A DNA stretch of 64,000 nucleotides from Gammaproteobacteria bacterium (GTDB lineage: Bacteria; Gemmatimonadota; Gemmatimonadetes; Longimicrobiales; Gaopeijiaceae): assembly GCA_028820325.1 (NCBI GenBank), contig JAPPJO010000088.1, forward strand, positions 329,046 to 393,045, written 5' to 3'. Each line of letters starts with the position of its first letter. Within the stretch, counting starts at the first letter, position 1. The notes under the pieces are model-generated. The model saw only the letters and a list, made by a program, of their open reading frames with translations, searched no databases and was not told the DNA's origin. The position numbers were made by a program, and so were the translations under genes. Shown one piece after another: positions 1 to 10,556 of this stretch.

Positions 1-1
1 C

Positions 2-427
2 CCGGGGAAGACCCAGACCCTCAACTTCTACATCGTCAACCACCGCTTCGTGCTGGTCGATCTTCCGGGCTTCGGCTACGCGAAGGTGTCGCGCACGCTG
101 CGCGAGAGCTGGCAGCGGCTGGTGCGCGACTACCTGAAGCGAAGTCGCGAGCTGGCCGGGGTGGTGCTCCTGATCGACGCCCGCCGCGATGCGGCGCCCG
201 CGGACCTCGCCGCGGTCGAGTTGCTGGGTGAGGTCGGCTTGCCCGCCCTGATCGTAGTCACCAAGATCGACAAGACGCGAAAGAGCGCCCGGGAGCAGCG
301 GATCGCGCGCCTGCGCGAGCAGCTTGCGGTGTCGAGGGACCAGTTGGTGGTGTCGTCCGCGCGCACCGGCGAGGGGCGGGACGAGCTCCTGGGCGCGATC
401 GGGGGTCTGCTGGACGCCGGCGGCTGA
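2..427 (+). CDS. engB: Ribosome biogenesis GTP-binding protein EngB/YsxC (5' truncated by window edge)
   Basis: This is the C-terminal ~141 residues of the EngB/YihA GTPase, which assists assembly of the large ribosomal subunit. The reading frame is open to the window edge, so about 55-60 N-terminal residues, including the P-loop, lie outside. Visible elements are the G2 threonine in PGKTQTLNFY, the G3 DLPGFGYAKV motif (fragment residues 20-29), the G4 TKID motif (87-90) and a G5-like SSARTGEG segment near 118. Family members are about 200 residues, which fits. A new gene on the same strand begins 50 bp downstream. Confidence 0.93.
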   Translation, partial: PGKTQTLNFYIVNHRFVLVDLPGFGYAKVSRTLRESWQRLVRDYLKRSRELAGVVLLIDARRDAAPADLAAVELLGEVGLPALIVVTKIDKTRKSAREQRIARLREQLAVSRDQLVVSSARTGEGRDELLGAIGGLLDAGG

Positions 428-477
428 GGTCCGCGGCGCGCGGACGCCCACATGGGCTCAGGGCAGGAGGACGATCC

Positions 478-1092
478 ATGCGCGACCAGGATATGGCAAC
501 CCCAGGCCGCCGGTGGATCGTGGCGCTGGCATGCCTTGCCGCGTTAGCTACGCCGGCCGCCGCGCAGGAGCCCGAGGAGGAGGACCTGGTTCCGGCCGGC
601 TTCGGGACCCTGCTGCAGGACGAGGTGTCGCTCTCGCTCCGCTCCCAGGATCTGCTGATCAAGGCCACCCCGCTGGCAGAGGAGGTGACGCGGCTCACCG
701 CACCCGATACCCACGCCCGCCTCTCGGCGCTGGCCGCCGCGCACCGCGAGACGCTCGAATTCCAGACGCGGTCGACCGACCCGGTGCTCTTCCTGGTGTC
801 GGTGTTCAGCTACCAGCCCGACGTCACCTACCAGCCCGAGGACATCAATATCGTCAACCAGGGGATTCGCGAACGGCCGCTGGCCATTCAGGCGATCACC
901 CCGGGATGGGGCGTGCAGCGGCTGGACCAGCAGGAAACGCAGATGGCGATCTACGCCTTCAGCCCCTTCATCAACCTCGACCTCGACCTCGAGATCGAGT
1001 ACAGGGACGCGCGCAACGCCGGCTGGCAGCGGATTCTGACCGTGCTGGAAGCCGAGCGCGCGAAGGTGCGGGCACGGGCGGGGGGCTGGTAG
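478..1092 (+). CDS. Secreted protein of unknown function
   Basis: I do not recognise this 204-residue protein. It starts with a positively charged stretch, a hydrophobic core (WIVALACLAALATPAAA) and a plausible signal-peptidase site before QEPEEED, so it is probably exported. The mature part is mixed alpha/beta with no cysteines and no repeats; a central segment (VFSYQPDVTYQPEDINIVNQG) may be a small beta domain. An AGGAGG sequence 7 bases before the ATG at 478 supports this start over the in-frame ATG at 493. The gene stands alone, convergent with the sigma-54 activator 16 bp downstream. Confidence 0.75.
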   Translation: MRDQDMATPGRRWIVALACLAALATPAAAQEPEEEDLVPAGFGTLLQDEVSLSLRSQDLLIKATPLAEEVTRLTAPDTHARLSALAAAHRETLEFQTRSTDPVLFLVSVFSYQPDVTYQPEDINIVNQGIRERPLAIQAITPGWGVQRLDQQETQMAIYAFSPFINLDLDLEIEYRDARNAGWQRILTVLEAERAKVRARAGGW

Positions 1093-1108
1093 CCCTGGCG
1101 CTGCGGCG

Positions 1109-2880
<1,772 letters not shown>

Positions 2881-2884
<4 letters not shown>

Positions 2885-3414
2885 GGGGATGCGGAGGTGC
2901 GGGGGGCGTGCGAGACCGAGGTGCCGCGCGAGAGTTCGACGGCGTGCTCGAGGACGGGGTCGAGGATCTCGAGCCCGTCGCGCACGCCGCCGGTGCTGCC
3001 GGGGAAATTGACGATCACGGTCCCCCCACGGAACCCGGCCACGCCCCGCGACAGGTTCGAGTAGGGGGTCTTGAGCGCGCCCCGCGCCCGGAGAGCTTCG
3101 GCGAGACCCGGAGCCTCCCCGTCCAGCACCGCCAGGGTGGCCTCGGGGGTGACGTCGCGGGCGGTGAAGCCGGTTCCCCCGGTGGTAAGGATGACGTCCG
3201 CGTCCAGGCGGTCGGACCAGTCGAGGAGCACCGGCACGATGGCGGCGGTCTCGTCCGGGACGACCGTGCGCGCGACCACCTCGTACCCGCGCGCCCGGCA
3301 CCACGACTCGATGGCGTCCCCGCTGGTGTCGGCGCGCTCACCCCGGACACCGAGGTCGCTGGCCGTCAGGATCGCCACGGTCAGGGGGCGGGGGGTTGTC
3401 GGGTCGCCGGTCAC
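2881..3414 (-). CDS. mogA: Molybdenum cofactor biosynthesis protein MogA/MoaB family
   Basis: A 177-residue molybdopterin adenylyltransferase-type protein, which activates molybdopterin with ATP before molybdenum insertion. The family fold is clear: VAILTASDLGVRGERADTSG at the N terminus, the TTGGTGFTARDVTPEA signature in the middle, and SRGVAGFRGGTVIVNFPGSTGGVRDG at the C terminus. I chose the GTG at 3414 because GGAGG lies 8 bases upstream and because it starts just after gcvT ends (16 bp); longer readings would overlap gcvT. Whether it is functionally MogA or MoaB cannot be told from sequence alone. No other molybdenum cofactor gene is visible here. Confidence 0.85.
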
Positions 3415-3430
3415 CTCATGGGCCTCCGTG

Positions 3431-4540
3431 TCAGCGCCGGATCGAGCCGCGGCGGTAGAAGGGGGGGCGGACCACCACGGCGGGGACATCCGCGCGGCGG
3501 ATGCGCACGGCCACCTGCGTGCCGGGGGCGGCGAGGGGGGTGGGGAGGTAGCCCATGGCGATCCCCTCTCCCAGCGACGGGCTCACCGTCCCGCTGGTCA
3601 GGGTTCCGGCGAGCTCGCCCTCCGCGACGATCTCGTAGCCGGGCCGCGGGAAGCCGCGTTCCAGCAAACGCAGCCCGACGAGGCGGCGCGGAATCCCCTC
3701 GGCCTTCTGGCGCACCAGCGCGTCACGCCCCGAAAAGTCGCCCTTCCCCGGCTTCACCACCCAGCCCAGCCCCGACTCGAGCGCGCTGTGTTCCTCGTCC
3801 AGATCGTTGCCGTAAAGGGCGTATCCCATCTCGAGCCGCAGAGAGTCCCTGGCACCCAGGCCCGTGGGTTCCAGACCGTGCTCGGCACCGGCTTCGAGCA
3901 GCGCGCGCCAGACCGCCGGCGCGTCGCCGGCCTCCAGGTACAGCTCGAAGCCGTCCTCTCCGGTATACCCGGTGCGCGCCACCATCGCCGGCACGCCGGC
4001 GACTTCGCCGGTGGTGAAGCGGTAGTAGCCTACAGCGTCCAGGTCCGCTCCGGTGAGCCGGGCGAGGATGCCCGCGGCCGAAGGCCCCTGCAGTGCCAGC
4101 AGGGCGGTGCGGTCGGAAATGTCGCGCACTTCGCAGTCGAAGCCGGACGCGTGCCGCGTCACCCACGCCCAGTCCTTGTCGCGGTTGGCCGCGTTGACCA
4201 CCAGCAGGTAGCGGTCCTCGAAGCGATAGACGAGCAGGTCGTCCAGCACGCATCCCGTCGCGTCGCAGAATGCGGAGTACTGCGCCTGCCCCACCTCCAT
4301 GCGGCCCGCGTCGTTGGTGGTCAGCCACTGCACCAGGTCGAGAGCCCCGGCGCCGCGCACCTCGAATTCGCCCATGTGCGAGACGTCGAAGAGACCCGCG
4401 CGCTCGCGCACCGCGTTGTGCTCCGCGCGGATGCCCCGGCGATACTGGACCGGCATCTCGTATCCCGCGAAGGGCACCATCCTGCCGCCGGCCCGAAGGT
4501 GTTCGTCATGGAGCGGCGTGCGGGCGAGCCCCGCGCTCAT
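3431..4540 (-). CDS. gcvT: Glycine cleavage system T protein (aminomethyltransferase)
   Basis: A 369-residue T-protein, which transfers the aminomethyl carbon from lipoylated H-protein to tetrahydrofolate. Typical segments are TPLHDEHLRAGGRMVPFAGYEMPVQY, GLFDVSHMGEFEVRG, LALQGPSA, ARTGYTGEDGFELY, GLGARDSLRLEMGYALYGNDL and the C-terminal GTVSPSLGEGIAMGYL. The chosen ATG at 4540 gives the usual N terminus; a GTG at 4570 would add ten residues but overlaps its own Shine-Dalgarno. It lies 36 bp after argF and 16 bp before mogA, suggesting co-transcription. The other glycine-cleavage genes (gcvH, gcvP) are not in the window. Confidence 0.94.
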   Translation of the reverse strand: MSAGLARTPLHDEHLRAGGRMVPFAGYEMPVQYRRGIRAEHNAVRERAGLFDVSHMGEFEVRGAGALDLVQWLTTNDAGRMEVGQAQYSAFCDATGCVLDDLLVYRFEDRYLLVVNAANRDKDWAWVTRHASGFDCEVRDISDRTALLALQGPSAAGILARLTGADLDAVGYYRFTTGEVAGVPAMVARTGYTGEDGFELYLEAGDAPAVWRALLEAGAEHGLEPTGLGARDSLRLEMGYALYGNDLDEEHSALESGLGWVVKPGKGDFSGRDALVRQKAEGIPRRLVGLRLLERGFPRPGYEIVAEGELAGTLTSGTVSPSLGEGIAMGYLPTPLAAPGTQVAVRIRRADVPAVVVRPPFYRRGSIRR

Positions 4541-4576
4541 GGAGTCCCTCTTCCGGTCATCGGCTGCCACCTCCGG

Positions 4577-5506
4577 TCATTCATCATTGCAATCCTCTCC
4601 CAGCAGTGCGATCAAGAGTGCCTTCTGGGTGTGCAATCGGTTCTCCGCCTCCCGGAACACGCGTGAACGGGGGCCTTCCAGGACCGCCTCCGTGACCTCC
4701 TCGCCGCGGTGGGCGGGGAGGCAATGCAGGAAGATCGCTCGTTCGGAGGCCCGCGCCATCAGCGCGCGATCCACGGTAAAGCCCGAAAAAGCGTCTCGGC
4801 GTGCATCCGCCTCGCCCTCCTGTCCCATCGAAGCCCACACGTCGGTGGTGACCACATCGGCGCCCTCGGCGGCCTCGCGCGGCGATCGGGTGAGGTGCAC
4901 GGGGGCGGCCGCGCGGGCGCGCGCCACGATCTCGGGGTCCGGGTCGAAGCCCCGGGGGCACGCCAGCGCCAGCTCGAAGCCGAGAATGGACGCGGCGTTC
5001 AGCCAGGAGTTGGCCATGTTGTTTCCGTCTCCGATCCAGGCGACGCGAATCCCGTCGAACCCCGGCCCGAACTCCTCCTGCATGGTCATCAGATCGGCGA
5101 GCAGCTGACACGGGTGCAGGAGGTCGGTGAGGCCGTTGATGACCGGAATCGGCGCCCAGCGGGCCAGTTGCTCCACCTCCTCCTGATCGAAGGTGCGGAT
5201 CATGATGCCGTCCACGTAGCGCCCCAGGACGCGCGCGGTGTCGGCGAGCGGCTCGTCGCGTCCGATCTGCGTGTCCACCGCGGAGAGGAAGAGCGCCTGC
5301 CCGCCCAACTGGACCATGCCCACCTCGAACGCCACCCGGGTGCGGGTGGAATTCTTGCGGAAAACCATCGCCAGGGACTTGCTCCGGAGCGGCGCGCGCG
5401 GACCCTCTCCGGCCTTCAGGCGCCGAGCGTGCTCCAGCAAGGACGCCAGTTCGTCGCGGGTGAAATCCTGTAGGGACAGAAAGTCCTTCTTGCGGGCTGG
5501 GGTCAT
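4577..5506 (-). CDS. argF: Ornithine carbamoyltransferase
   Basis: A 309-residue transcarbamylase that makes citrulline from ornithine and carbamoyl phosphate in arginine synthesis. The carbamoyl-phosphate site KNSTRTRVAF (STRT at 53-56), the LLHPCQ motif (129-134), the ornithine-side WIGDGNNMANSW segment and the HCLPAHRGEEVTE signature are all present, which separates it from aspartate carbamoyltransferase. I start at the ATG at 5506 (MTPARKKDFLSLQDFT); an in-frame upstream start at 5569 would add 21 atypical residues. It heads the minus-strand run argF-gcvT-mogA-activator. A perfect inverted repeat lies 55 bp upstream. Confidence 0.95.
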   Translation of the reverse strand: MTPARKKDFLSLQDFTRDELASLLEHARRLKAGEGPRAPLRSKSLAMVFRKNSTRTRVAFEVGMVQLGGQALFLSAVDTQIGRDEPLADTARVLGRYVDGIMIRTFDQEEVEQLARWAPIPVINGLTDLLHPCQLLADLMTMQEEFGPGFDGIRVAWIGDGNNMANSWLNAASILGFELALACPRGFDPDPEIVARARAAAPVHLTRSPREAAEGADVVTTDVWASMGQEGEADARRDAFSGFTVDRALMARASERAIFLHCLPAHRGEEVTEAVLEGPRSRVFREAENRLHTQKALLIALLGEDCNDE

Positions 5507-5560
5507 GGACTCGGGAAGGCGATCTTCGGATCGGAGGACCGTTGGAGGATGGCTGCTCCA

Positions 5561-5579
5561 GTCTGCCATTTTGGCAGAC
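5561..5579. promoter_or_regulatory. Perfect inverted repeat, operator-like (copy 1)
   Basis: GTCTGCCA-TTT-TGGCAGAC: two 8-base arms around a 3-base centre, perfectly symmetric. It lies 55 bp upstream of the argF start and shares its 13-base core, TGCCATTTTGGCA, with a second copy at 5638-5650. Size and symmetry fit a dimeric repressor site. The regulator is unknown; the motif does not match the ArgR box pattern. Confidence 0.5.
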
Positions 5580-5637
5580 GCGCCCCCAAGCTACCAAGGA
5601 CGGCTGTGCCGGGGAAGCCGCCCAGGGGGCAGGAGCC

Positions 5638-5650
5638 TGCCATTTTGGCA
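5638..5650. promoter_or_regulatory. Inverted repeat, operator-like (copy 2)
   Basis: TGCCA-TTT-TGGCA, identical to the core of the repeat at 5561-5579, with centres 74 bp apart (about seven helical turns). The conserved TTT centre and identical arms make chance recurrence in GC-rich sequence unlikely. It may act on argF, on the divergent ATPase gene, or on both. Confidence 0.45.
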
Positions 5651-5858
5651 TAAGGTCACGAATCCGCATCTGATGCGACCGGTCTGGAAGCGATTCGATG
5701 GGGTCGAGCGGGTAGGACCGATCCTTGACGTAGTGATTCTCGCCCGGACGCGGCGGGAGCGTGTGGCTACCCTTCCCCCGGGATCACGTCCAGGATCCCG
5801 ATCCGCTCGACATCGACCGGGCTCGAGTTGCACGGGCCGCAGACACCTCGTATCACGT

Positions 5859-5950
5859 TTCTGCCGACGCCGTCGTCATATTTCTACCTCTGATATAGTT
5901 GCTATTCTGCCGATACATGCGTCCTTTTTCTGCCGTTTTTGGTTGCGTAG
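5859..5950. repeat. Degenerate tandem array, four units of 23 bp
   Basis: Four consecutive 23-bp units start at 5859, 5882, 5905 and 5928. Three begin TTCTGCCG and one TTCTACCT; units 1 and 3 extend the match to TTCTGCCGA. The rest of each unit is divergent and AT-richer than its surroundings. The array ends 79 bp before the ATG of the AAA/DUF4143 ATPase at 6030. The period is near two helical turns, as expected for iterated protein-binding sites. Confidence 0.55.
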
Positions 5951-6029
5951 TCAATCCGGCGAGTCTAGTTTCCTGGTGGACGCGCGACTCTTCCCGAAGC
6001 CCGACTTCCTGTTCCGCCAGACCCACCAA

Positions 6030-7286
6030 ATGAGACGATACCTCCCCAGGACCGTGGATCGGGAGATGCGCGAACTCCTCCGCGCCACCGGTTGCGTGGT
6101 GATCGAGGGCGTGCGGGGTTGCGGGAAAACCACGACCGCGAGGGAGTTTGCAGCGAGCGAAGTCCTGCTCGACATCGACGAGGACGCCCGGCACCTCGCG
6201 GAAGCCGACCCGGCGGAAGTGCTGAGAGGGTCGCCGCCGCGCCTCATCGACGAGTGGCAACTGGAGCCGAGGATCTGGAACCACGTGCGACGGGCTGTCG
6301 ATGACCGGCGCACTGTCGGCCAGTTCATTCTCACCGGGTCGGCCATCCCCGCGGACGACGCCACCCGGCACACAGGAATGCGCCGCATCGTCCGGCTTCG
6401 CCTGCGCCCCATGTCGCTGCACGAAACCGGACGGTCGTCGGGCGCGATCTCGTTGACGCGCCTGCTTGCGGGGGATCCTCCCGGGGCCGGAGACCACACC
6501 ATTCCCGTCGGCGAGGTCGCGGAGCTGATCTGCCGGGGAGGATGGCCCGAAACCGTGGACTGGCCGCTTGCGCGCGCCCTGCGGGCGAATCGCAGCCAGG
6601 TGGACGAGGTGGCCCGCGTGGACATTCGGATGGTGGATGGCGTCCGCCGGGACCCACAACGCGTGAGGCTGCTGCTGCGTTCCCTGGCCCGCAATGTCGG
6701 CACCGCCGTTGCGAAATCCCGACTCGTCGCCGACGTGGGGGCCCGCGACAACGGGGGCATGAAGCCGCACACCGCCGCGGACTACCTCAACGCCCTGGAG
6801 AGGGCCATGATCGTCGAGAACCAGCCGGCGTGGGCAACCCACCTGCGCTCGCGGGCGGTCCTGCGCAAGCGTCCGGTCCGCCACTTCGTCGATCCGTCCC
6901 TGGCCGCGGCTGCGCTGGGAGCCGATCCCGGGCGATTGCTCAGGGACTTCAGCTTCCTCGGTTTTCTCTTCGAGTCGATGGTCGTCCGCGACCTCCGGGT
7001 GTACGCCCAGGCCGCCGACGCCGAGGTCTTCCACTACCGCGAGGACGGACGCCTTGAGGTGGATGCCGTGGTGCAGGCCCGCGACGGACGCTGGGCGGCT
7101 TTCGAGATCAAGCTGGGGCCGAGGATGATTGAGGAGGGCGCCCGCAATCTGCTCAGGCTTCGTAACCGCGTGGACCCGCACCTGGTCGGACCGCCCCAGG
7201 CGCTGGGGGTGATCGTGGCGAGAGGATACGGCTACGAGAGGGCGGACGGAGTGGGGGTGATCCCGATCGGGGCACTCGGGCCGTAG
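6030..7286 (+). CDS. AAA ATPase with DUF4143 / PD-(D/E)XK-like C-terminal domain
   Basis: A 418-residue member of the widespread AAA_14/DUF4143 family, whose biological role is not established. Near the N terminus are the Walker A EGVRGCGKTTTAREFA and Walker B PRLIDEWQ motifs and the FILTGSAIP segment characteristic of the family. The middle is winged-helix-like (TAADYLNALERAMIVENQPAW). The C-terminal DUF4143 part ends in LEVDAVVQ...WAAFEIKLG, an ExD...ExK arrangement typical of PD-(D/E)XK nuclease folds. I start at the ATG at 6030, which gives the usual MRRYLPR-type N terminus. The gene is isolated and carries the 23-bp array just upstream. A second family member is at 42919. Confidence 0.85.
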   Translation: MRRYLPRTVDREMRELLRATGCVVIEGVRGCGKTTTAREFAASEVLLDIDEDARHLAEADPAEVLRGSPPRLIDEWQLEPRIWNHVRRAVDDRRTVGQFILTGSAIPADDATRHTGMRRIVRLRLRPMSLHETGRSSGAISLTRLLAGDPPGAGDHTIPVGEVAELICRGGWPETVDWPLARALRANRSQVDEVARVDIRMVDGVRRDPQRVRLLLRSLARNVGTAVAKSRLVADVGARDNGGMKPHTAADYLNALERAMIVENQPAWATHLRSRAVLRKRPVRHFVDPSLAAAALGADPGRLLRDFSFLGFLFESMVVRDLRVYAQAADAEVFHYREDGRLEVDAVVQARDGRWAAFEIKLGPRMIEEGARNLLRLRNRVDPHLVGPPQALGVIVARGYGYERADGVGVIPIGALGP

Positions 7287-7362
7287 CAGCGCGCCTGATT
7301 CAACGCGATCCGGCACGGGTGCATCGCCGCTCGAATGCTGCGGCGAGTCACTCCACCGGCCG

Positions 7363-8874
7363 CTAAAGGATATATCGGCGCAGGTCCTCGTCCTCCGCGA
7401 TCTCCTCCAGGTGCGTGCGCACGAACTCGCGGTCGACGACGAGCGGGCGCTCCATCTCCTCGCTGGGCAGCTCGAAGAGTACCTCTTCCAGGAGCGTCGT
7501 CATGACGGTCTGCAGGCGCCGGGCGCCGATGTTCTCCATCCGTTCGTTCAGGCGCGCGGCGATGCGCGCGATCTCCTCGACGCCGCCGGCCGTAAACTCG
7601 GCCCGTGCACCCTCGGTCTCGATGAGCGCCTGGTACTGCACCAGCAGGGCGTTGCGCGGCTCCTGCAGGATGCGCTTGAAGTGTCCTTCGTCGAGGCTGT
7701 GCAGTTCCACGCGGATGGGAAAGCGGCCTTGGAGCTCCGGAATGAGGTCGCTGGGCTTGGAAACGTGGAAGGCGCCGGCGGCGATGAAGAGGATGTGGTC
7801 GGTGCGCACCAGCCCGTACTTGGTCTGGACGTTGCAGCCCTCCACCACCGGCAGCAGGTCGCGCTGGACCCCTCCCCTGCTGACGTCGGGCCCGTAGCCG
7901 CCGCGGTCGCCCGCGATCTTGTCGATCTCGTCCAGGAAGATCATCCCCATGTCTTCCGCGCGGATAAGCGCCTCGTTGACGACCTCGTCCATGTCCACGA
8001 GCCGGTCCAGTTCGTCCTGGATGAGGATGCGGCGCGCTTCCGCGACGGTCACGCTGCGTCGCTTGGTGCGCTTGGGAAGCATCTCCTGGAGCATCTCGGA
8101 AAAGTTGTATTCCATGCCCTCCATGCCGCCCATGGGCACCATCATGCCGTCGATGGCCGGAGCCTGGCTGACCTCCACCTCGACTTCCCGCTCCTCGAGC
8201 TGCCCGTCCCGCAGCAGGCTGCGGAGCTTCTCGCGGGTGCGCTGCCGACGCATGATGAGGCGCTCGTCCTCCTTGCTCAGCTCCTCGCCGGCGGCATGCT
8301 CCTGCACGCCCTGAGGACCGGCGACGAAGACCTTGGGAACGCCGTCGGAGACCACCACGGGTCCCGCCGGAGGGGTGCGCCCGTCCATGGGCGGAAGCAG
8401 CAGGTCGAGAAGCTGTTCCTCGACCCGGCGCTCCGCTTCCTCCTGGACGCTGTCCTCGCGCTCGGCGCGCACCATGTTCACCGAGGTGTCGACGAGGTCG
8501 CGGATCATCGATTCGACATCCCGGCCCACGTATCCCACCTCGGTGAACTTGGACGCCTCGACCTTGACGAAGGGCGCGCCCGTCAGCCGGGCCAGGCGGC
8601 GGGCGATCTCGGTCTTTCCGACACCGGTGGTGCCCATGAGGATCAGATTGTTGGGCAGGATCTCGTCCCTCAGTTCGTCCTCGACGCGCTGCCGGCGCCA
8701 ACGATTGCGCATCGCGATGGCGACCGCGCGCTTGGCCTCCTCCTGGCCCACGATGTACTTGTCCAGCTCCGTCACGATCTGGCGGGGCGTGAGCTGCTCG
8801 AGCCAGTCGGGCACGGCGTCGGTCTCGGCCGCGGCTGCGGAAGGCGCCGTGGGCTCCGTCGTTGAAACAGCCAT
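7363..8874 (-). CDS. hslU: ATP-dependent protease ATPase subunit HslU (ClpY)
   Basis: A 503-residue AAA+ unfoldase that feeds substrates into the HslV peptidase. Visible are LTPRQIVTELDKYIVGQEEAKRAVAIAMRNRWRR, Walker A GTTGVGKTE (81-89), the GYVG pore loop (114-117), Walker B MIFLDEIDKIA and the C-terminal EDLRRYIL tail that docks into HslV. It is somewhat longer than typical HslU (about 445-470) because the intermediate (I) domain region and N terminus are extended. Its ATG overlaps the hslV stop (TGATG). It is the last gene of the topA-xerC-hslV-hslU run and is convergent with the ATPase gene, which ends 76 bp away. Confidence 0.96.
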   Translation of the reverse strand: MAVSTTEPTAPSAAAAETDAVPDWLEQLTPRQIVTELDKYIVGQEEAKRAVAIAMRNRWRRQRVEDELRDEILPNNLILMGTTGVGKTEIARRLARLTGAPFVKVEASKFTEVGYVGRDVESMIRDLVDTSVNMVRAEREDSVQEEAERRVEEQLLDLLLPPMDGRTPPAGPVVVSDGVPKVFVAGPQGVQEHAAGEELSKEDERLIMRRQRTREKLRSLLRDGQLEEREVEVEVSQAPAIDGMMVPMGGMEGMEYNFSEMLQEMLPKRTKRRSVTVAEARRILIQDELDRLVDMDEVVNEALIRAEDMGMIFLDEIDKIAGDRGGYGPDVSRGGVQRDLLPVVEGCNVQTKYGLVRTDHILFIAAGAFHVSKPSDLIPELQGRFPIRVELHSLDEGHFKRILQEPRNALLVQYQALIETEGARAEFTAGGVEEIARIAARLNERMENIGARRLQTVMTTLLEEVLFELPSEEMERPLVVDREFVRTHLEEIAEDEDLRRYIL

Positions 8875-9434
8875 CACAACCTCTCGGACTCGGACCCCAG
8901 GTCCAGAACCGTAATCTCTTCGTTGCTGTAGACGCAGATTTCGCCGGCGATCGCCAGGCTGGCGCGCACGATCTCCGAAGCGGAAAGCGGGGCATGCGCC
9001 CTGAGCGCGCGAGCCGCGGCCAGGGCATAGGCGCCTCCCGAGCCGATCGCCACCACCTCGTCGTCGGGTTCGAGGACGTTGCCGTCTCCTCCGATCAGGA
9101 ACAGGTGTTCGGTGTCGGCCACCACCAGCAGGGCATCCAGGCGACGCAGCGCGCGATCCGTGCGCCAGTCCTTTGCCATTTCCACGCAGGCGCGCGTCAG
9201 GTTGGAGGGGAACTGCTCCAGCTTGGCCTCCAGCGTTTCGAAGAGCGTGAACGCGTCCGCGACCGCCCCCGCAAACCCGGCGAGGAAGCGGCCGTCCTTG
9301 AGCGTACGGACCTTGCGGGCCGCGGTTTTCACGATGGTGTCCCCCATCGTGACCTGACCGTCGGCCCCCATGGCGACCTGGCCCCCCTTGCGGACCGCGA
9401 GCACGGTGGTGCCGTGGAAACTCTGCGTGGTCAT
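8874..9434 (-). CDS. hslV: ATP-dependent protease proteolytic subunit HslV (ClpQ)
   Basis: A 186-residue threonine-type peptidase subunit. The start at 9434 gives [18 protein letters not shown], a short leader before a TT pair that aligns with the N-terminal residues of mature HslV, rather like the longer leader of Bacillus ClpQ than the E. coli MTTIV start. Other family segments: [79 protein letters not shown]. The in-frame ATG at 9533 adds 33 unrelated residues and was not used. hslU follows with a one-base overlap. Confidence 0.95.
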   Translation of the reverse strand: MTTQSFHGTTVLAVRKGGQVAMGADGQVTMGDTIVKTAARKVRTLKDGRFLAGFAGAVADAFTLFETLEAKLEQFPSNLTRACVEMAKDWRTDRALRRLDALLVVADTEHLFLIGGDGNVLEPDDEVVAIGSGGAYALAAARALRAHAPLSASEIVRASLAIAGEICVYSNEEITVLDLGSESERL

Positions 9435-9622
9435 GTGTTCTCGGGTCTGGTGAGGGAAGGAAGCCGCGAAGCCCCATGTGCGAATGGGAGGATCAGCGAG
9501 CGAAAGATGCATCCAGTCATGCCAAGAGTACACCCGGACGAGGAGCGGGTGCGGTCGATGGCATCCGGGAATCCGCGCGAACGGGGGTCCCGACGGGTCA
9601 GGCGGGCTCGGGTCCCGCCGCG

Positions 9623-10540
9623 TCAGGCACGCGGGTGCGCGCCGCGGTAGATGCGCTTGAGTCGTTCCCTGGATGTGTGCGTGTAGATCTGCGTCGTGGA
9701 AAGCGAGATGTGGCCCAGCAGTTCCTTGACCGACACCAGATCGGCACCGGAGTCGAGGAGATGGGTCGCGAAGCTGTGCCGGAGCGAGTGAACGGAAAGC
9801 CCCTCCGCCTCTGCCCCGCGTTCCAGCGCACTTCGCACGACATACTGGATGGAGCGCCGCGAGAGGCGGCGGCCGTGGCGGCCTACGATGGCGGCGCGGC
9901 GGTCGCCGTCGTTCAGCGATACCACGCGCTCCCGGTGCGGTTCGTAGCGCCTGAGCGCCCGGACCGCGGCCCCGGTCAGCGGGACGATGCGCTCCTTGCG
10001 GCCCTTCCCCATCACGCGCACGCGGTCGGAGATCAGGTCGATGCGGTCGCGATCGAGCCCGTGGAGCTCGGCCAGGCGCACCCCGCTTCCGTAGAGGATC
10101 TCCAGGATGGCCAGGTTGCGGGTGCCGAGAAAGGTGTTCTCGGCCGCGCGCGCCTCTGCAACACGGAAGACGGCCTCCGCGTCGGCCTGCGACATGTGTC
10201 CGGGAAGGCGCTTGTCGGCGCGGGGCGTGCGCAGAGCGCGCGCGGGATTGCTCTCGATGTGTCCTTCGAGGTGCAGGAAGCGAAAAAGGGAGCGGAGCGC
10301 CGAGAGCTTGCGCCCGGAGGTGCGCCGGGAAAGCCGGCGGCGGCGGCAGTGTCCGAGGAAGCCCCGGAGGGCGAGTCGGTCGACGTCGGTCCAGTTCCAG
10401 CCGGCATGCCCGGTGTAGTCGGCGAAGAAGCGCTCGAAGTCCCGAATGTCGCGCCGGTAGCCGGAGACCGTGTTCGGGGAGAGTTGTCGTTCGTCGGCCA
10501 GCGACCGCAGAAACTCGCCGGCCTCCGGACTCACGCTCAC
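9623..10540 (-). CDS. xerC: Tyrosine recombinase XerC/XerD family
   Basis: A 305-residue site-specific recombinase of the Xer type, used to resolve chromosome dimers at dif. The N-terminal SAM-like core-binding domain is followed by the catalytic domain with all expected residues: Arg155 (GVRLAE), Lys179 (GKGRKER), His251 and Arg254 ([10 protein letters not shown]), His277 (LGH) and the nucleophile Tyr286 (IYTHT). Length and position between topA and hslV match the codV gene of Bacillus, so a housekeeping Xer rather than a phage integrase is likely. It begins 16 bp after topA ends; 188 bp separate it from hslV. Confidence 0.92.
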   Translation of the reverse strand: MSVSPEAGEFLRSLADERQLSPNTVSGYRRDIRDFERFFADYTGHAGWNWTDVDRLALRGFLGHCRRRRLSRRTSGRKLSALRSLFRFLHLEGHIESNPARALRTPRADKRLPGHMSQADAEAVFRVAEARAAENTFLGTRNLAILEILYGSGVRLAELHGLDRDRIDLISDRVRVMGKGRKERIVPLTGAAVRALRRYEPHRERVVSLNDGDRRAAIVGRHGRRLSRRSIQYVVRSALERGAEAEGLSVHSLRHSFATHLLDSGADLVSVKELLGHISLSTTQIYTHTSRERLKRIYRGAHPRA

Positions 10541-10556
10541 GCGGCCCCGCGCCTCC

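Larger units (their letters stand above)
5507..6029. other. Long divergent intergenic region with two palindromes and a four-unit repeat array
   Basis: This 523-bp stretch separates argF (minus) from the AAA/DUF4143 ATPase (plus). It holds two TGCCATTTTGGCA palindromes (5561-5579 and 5638-5650), an apparently featureless GC-rich part (about 5655-5855), and an AT-richer part from 5859 to 5950 that forms a 23-bp-period degenerate array. No convincing gene was found in it; open frames crossing it do not resemble proteins I recognise. Confidence 0.7.

Noticed and set aside
3071..4666. A long plus-strand open frame across gcvT and mogA
   Set aside because: Both opposite-strand genes are well-conserved enzymes; the plus frame has no protein-like features.
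5238..6029. In-frame extension of the first DUF4143 ATPase to 5238
   Set aside because: The extension would overlap argF on the other strand and cross the palindromes and repeat array; the ATG at 6030 gives the normal family N terminus.
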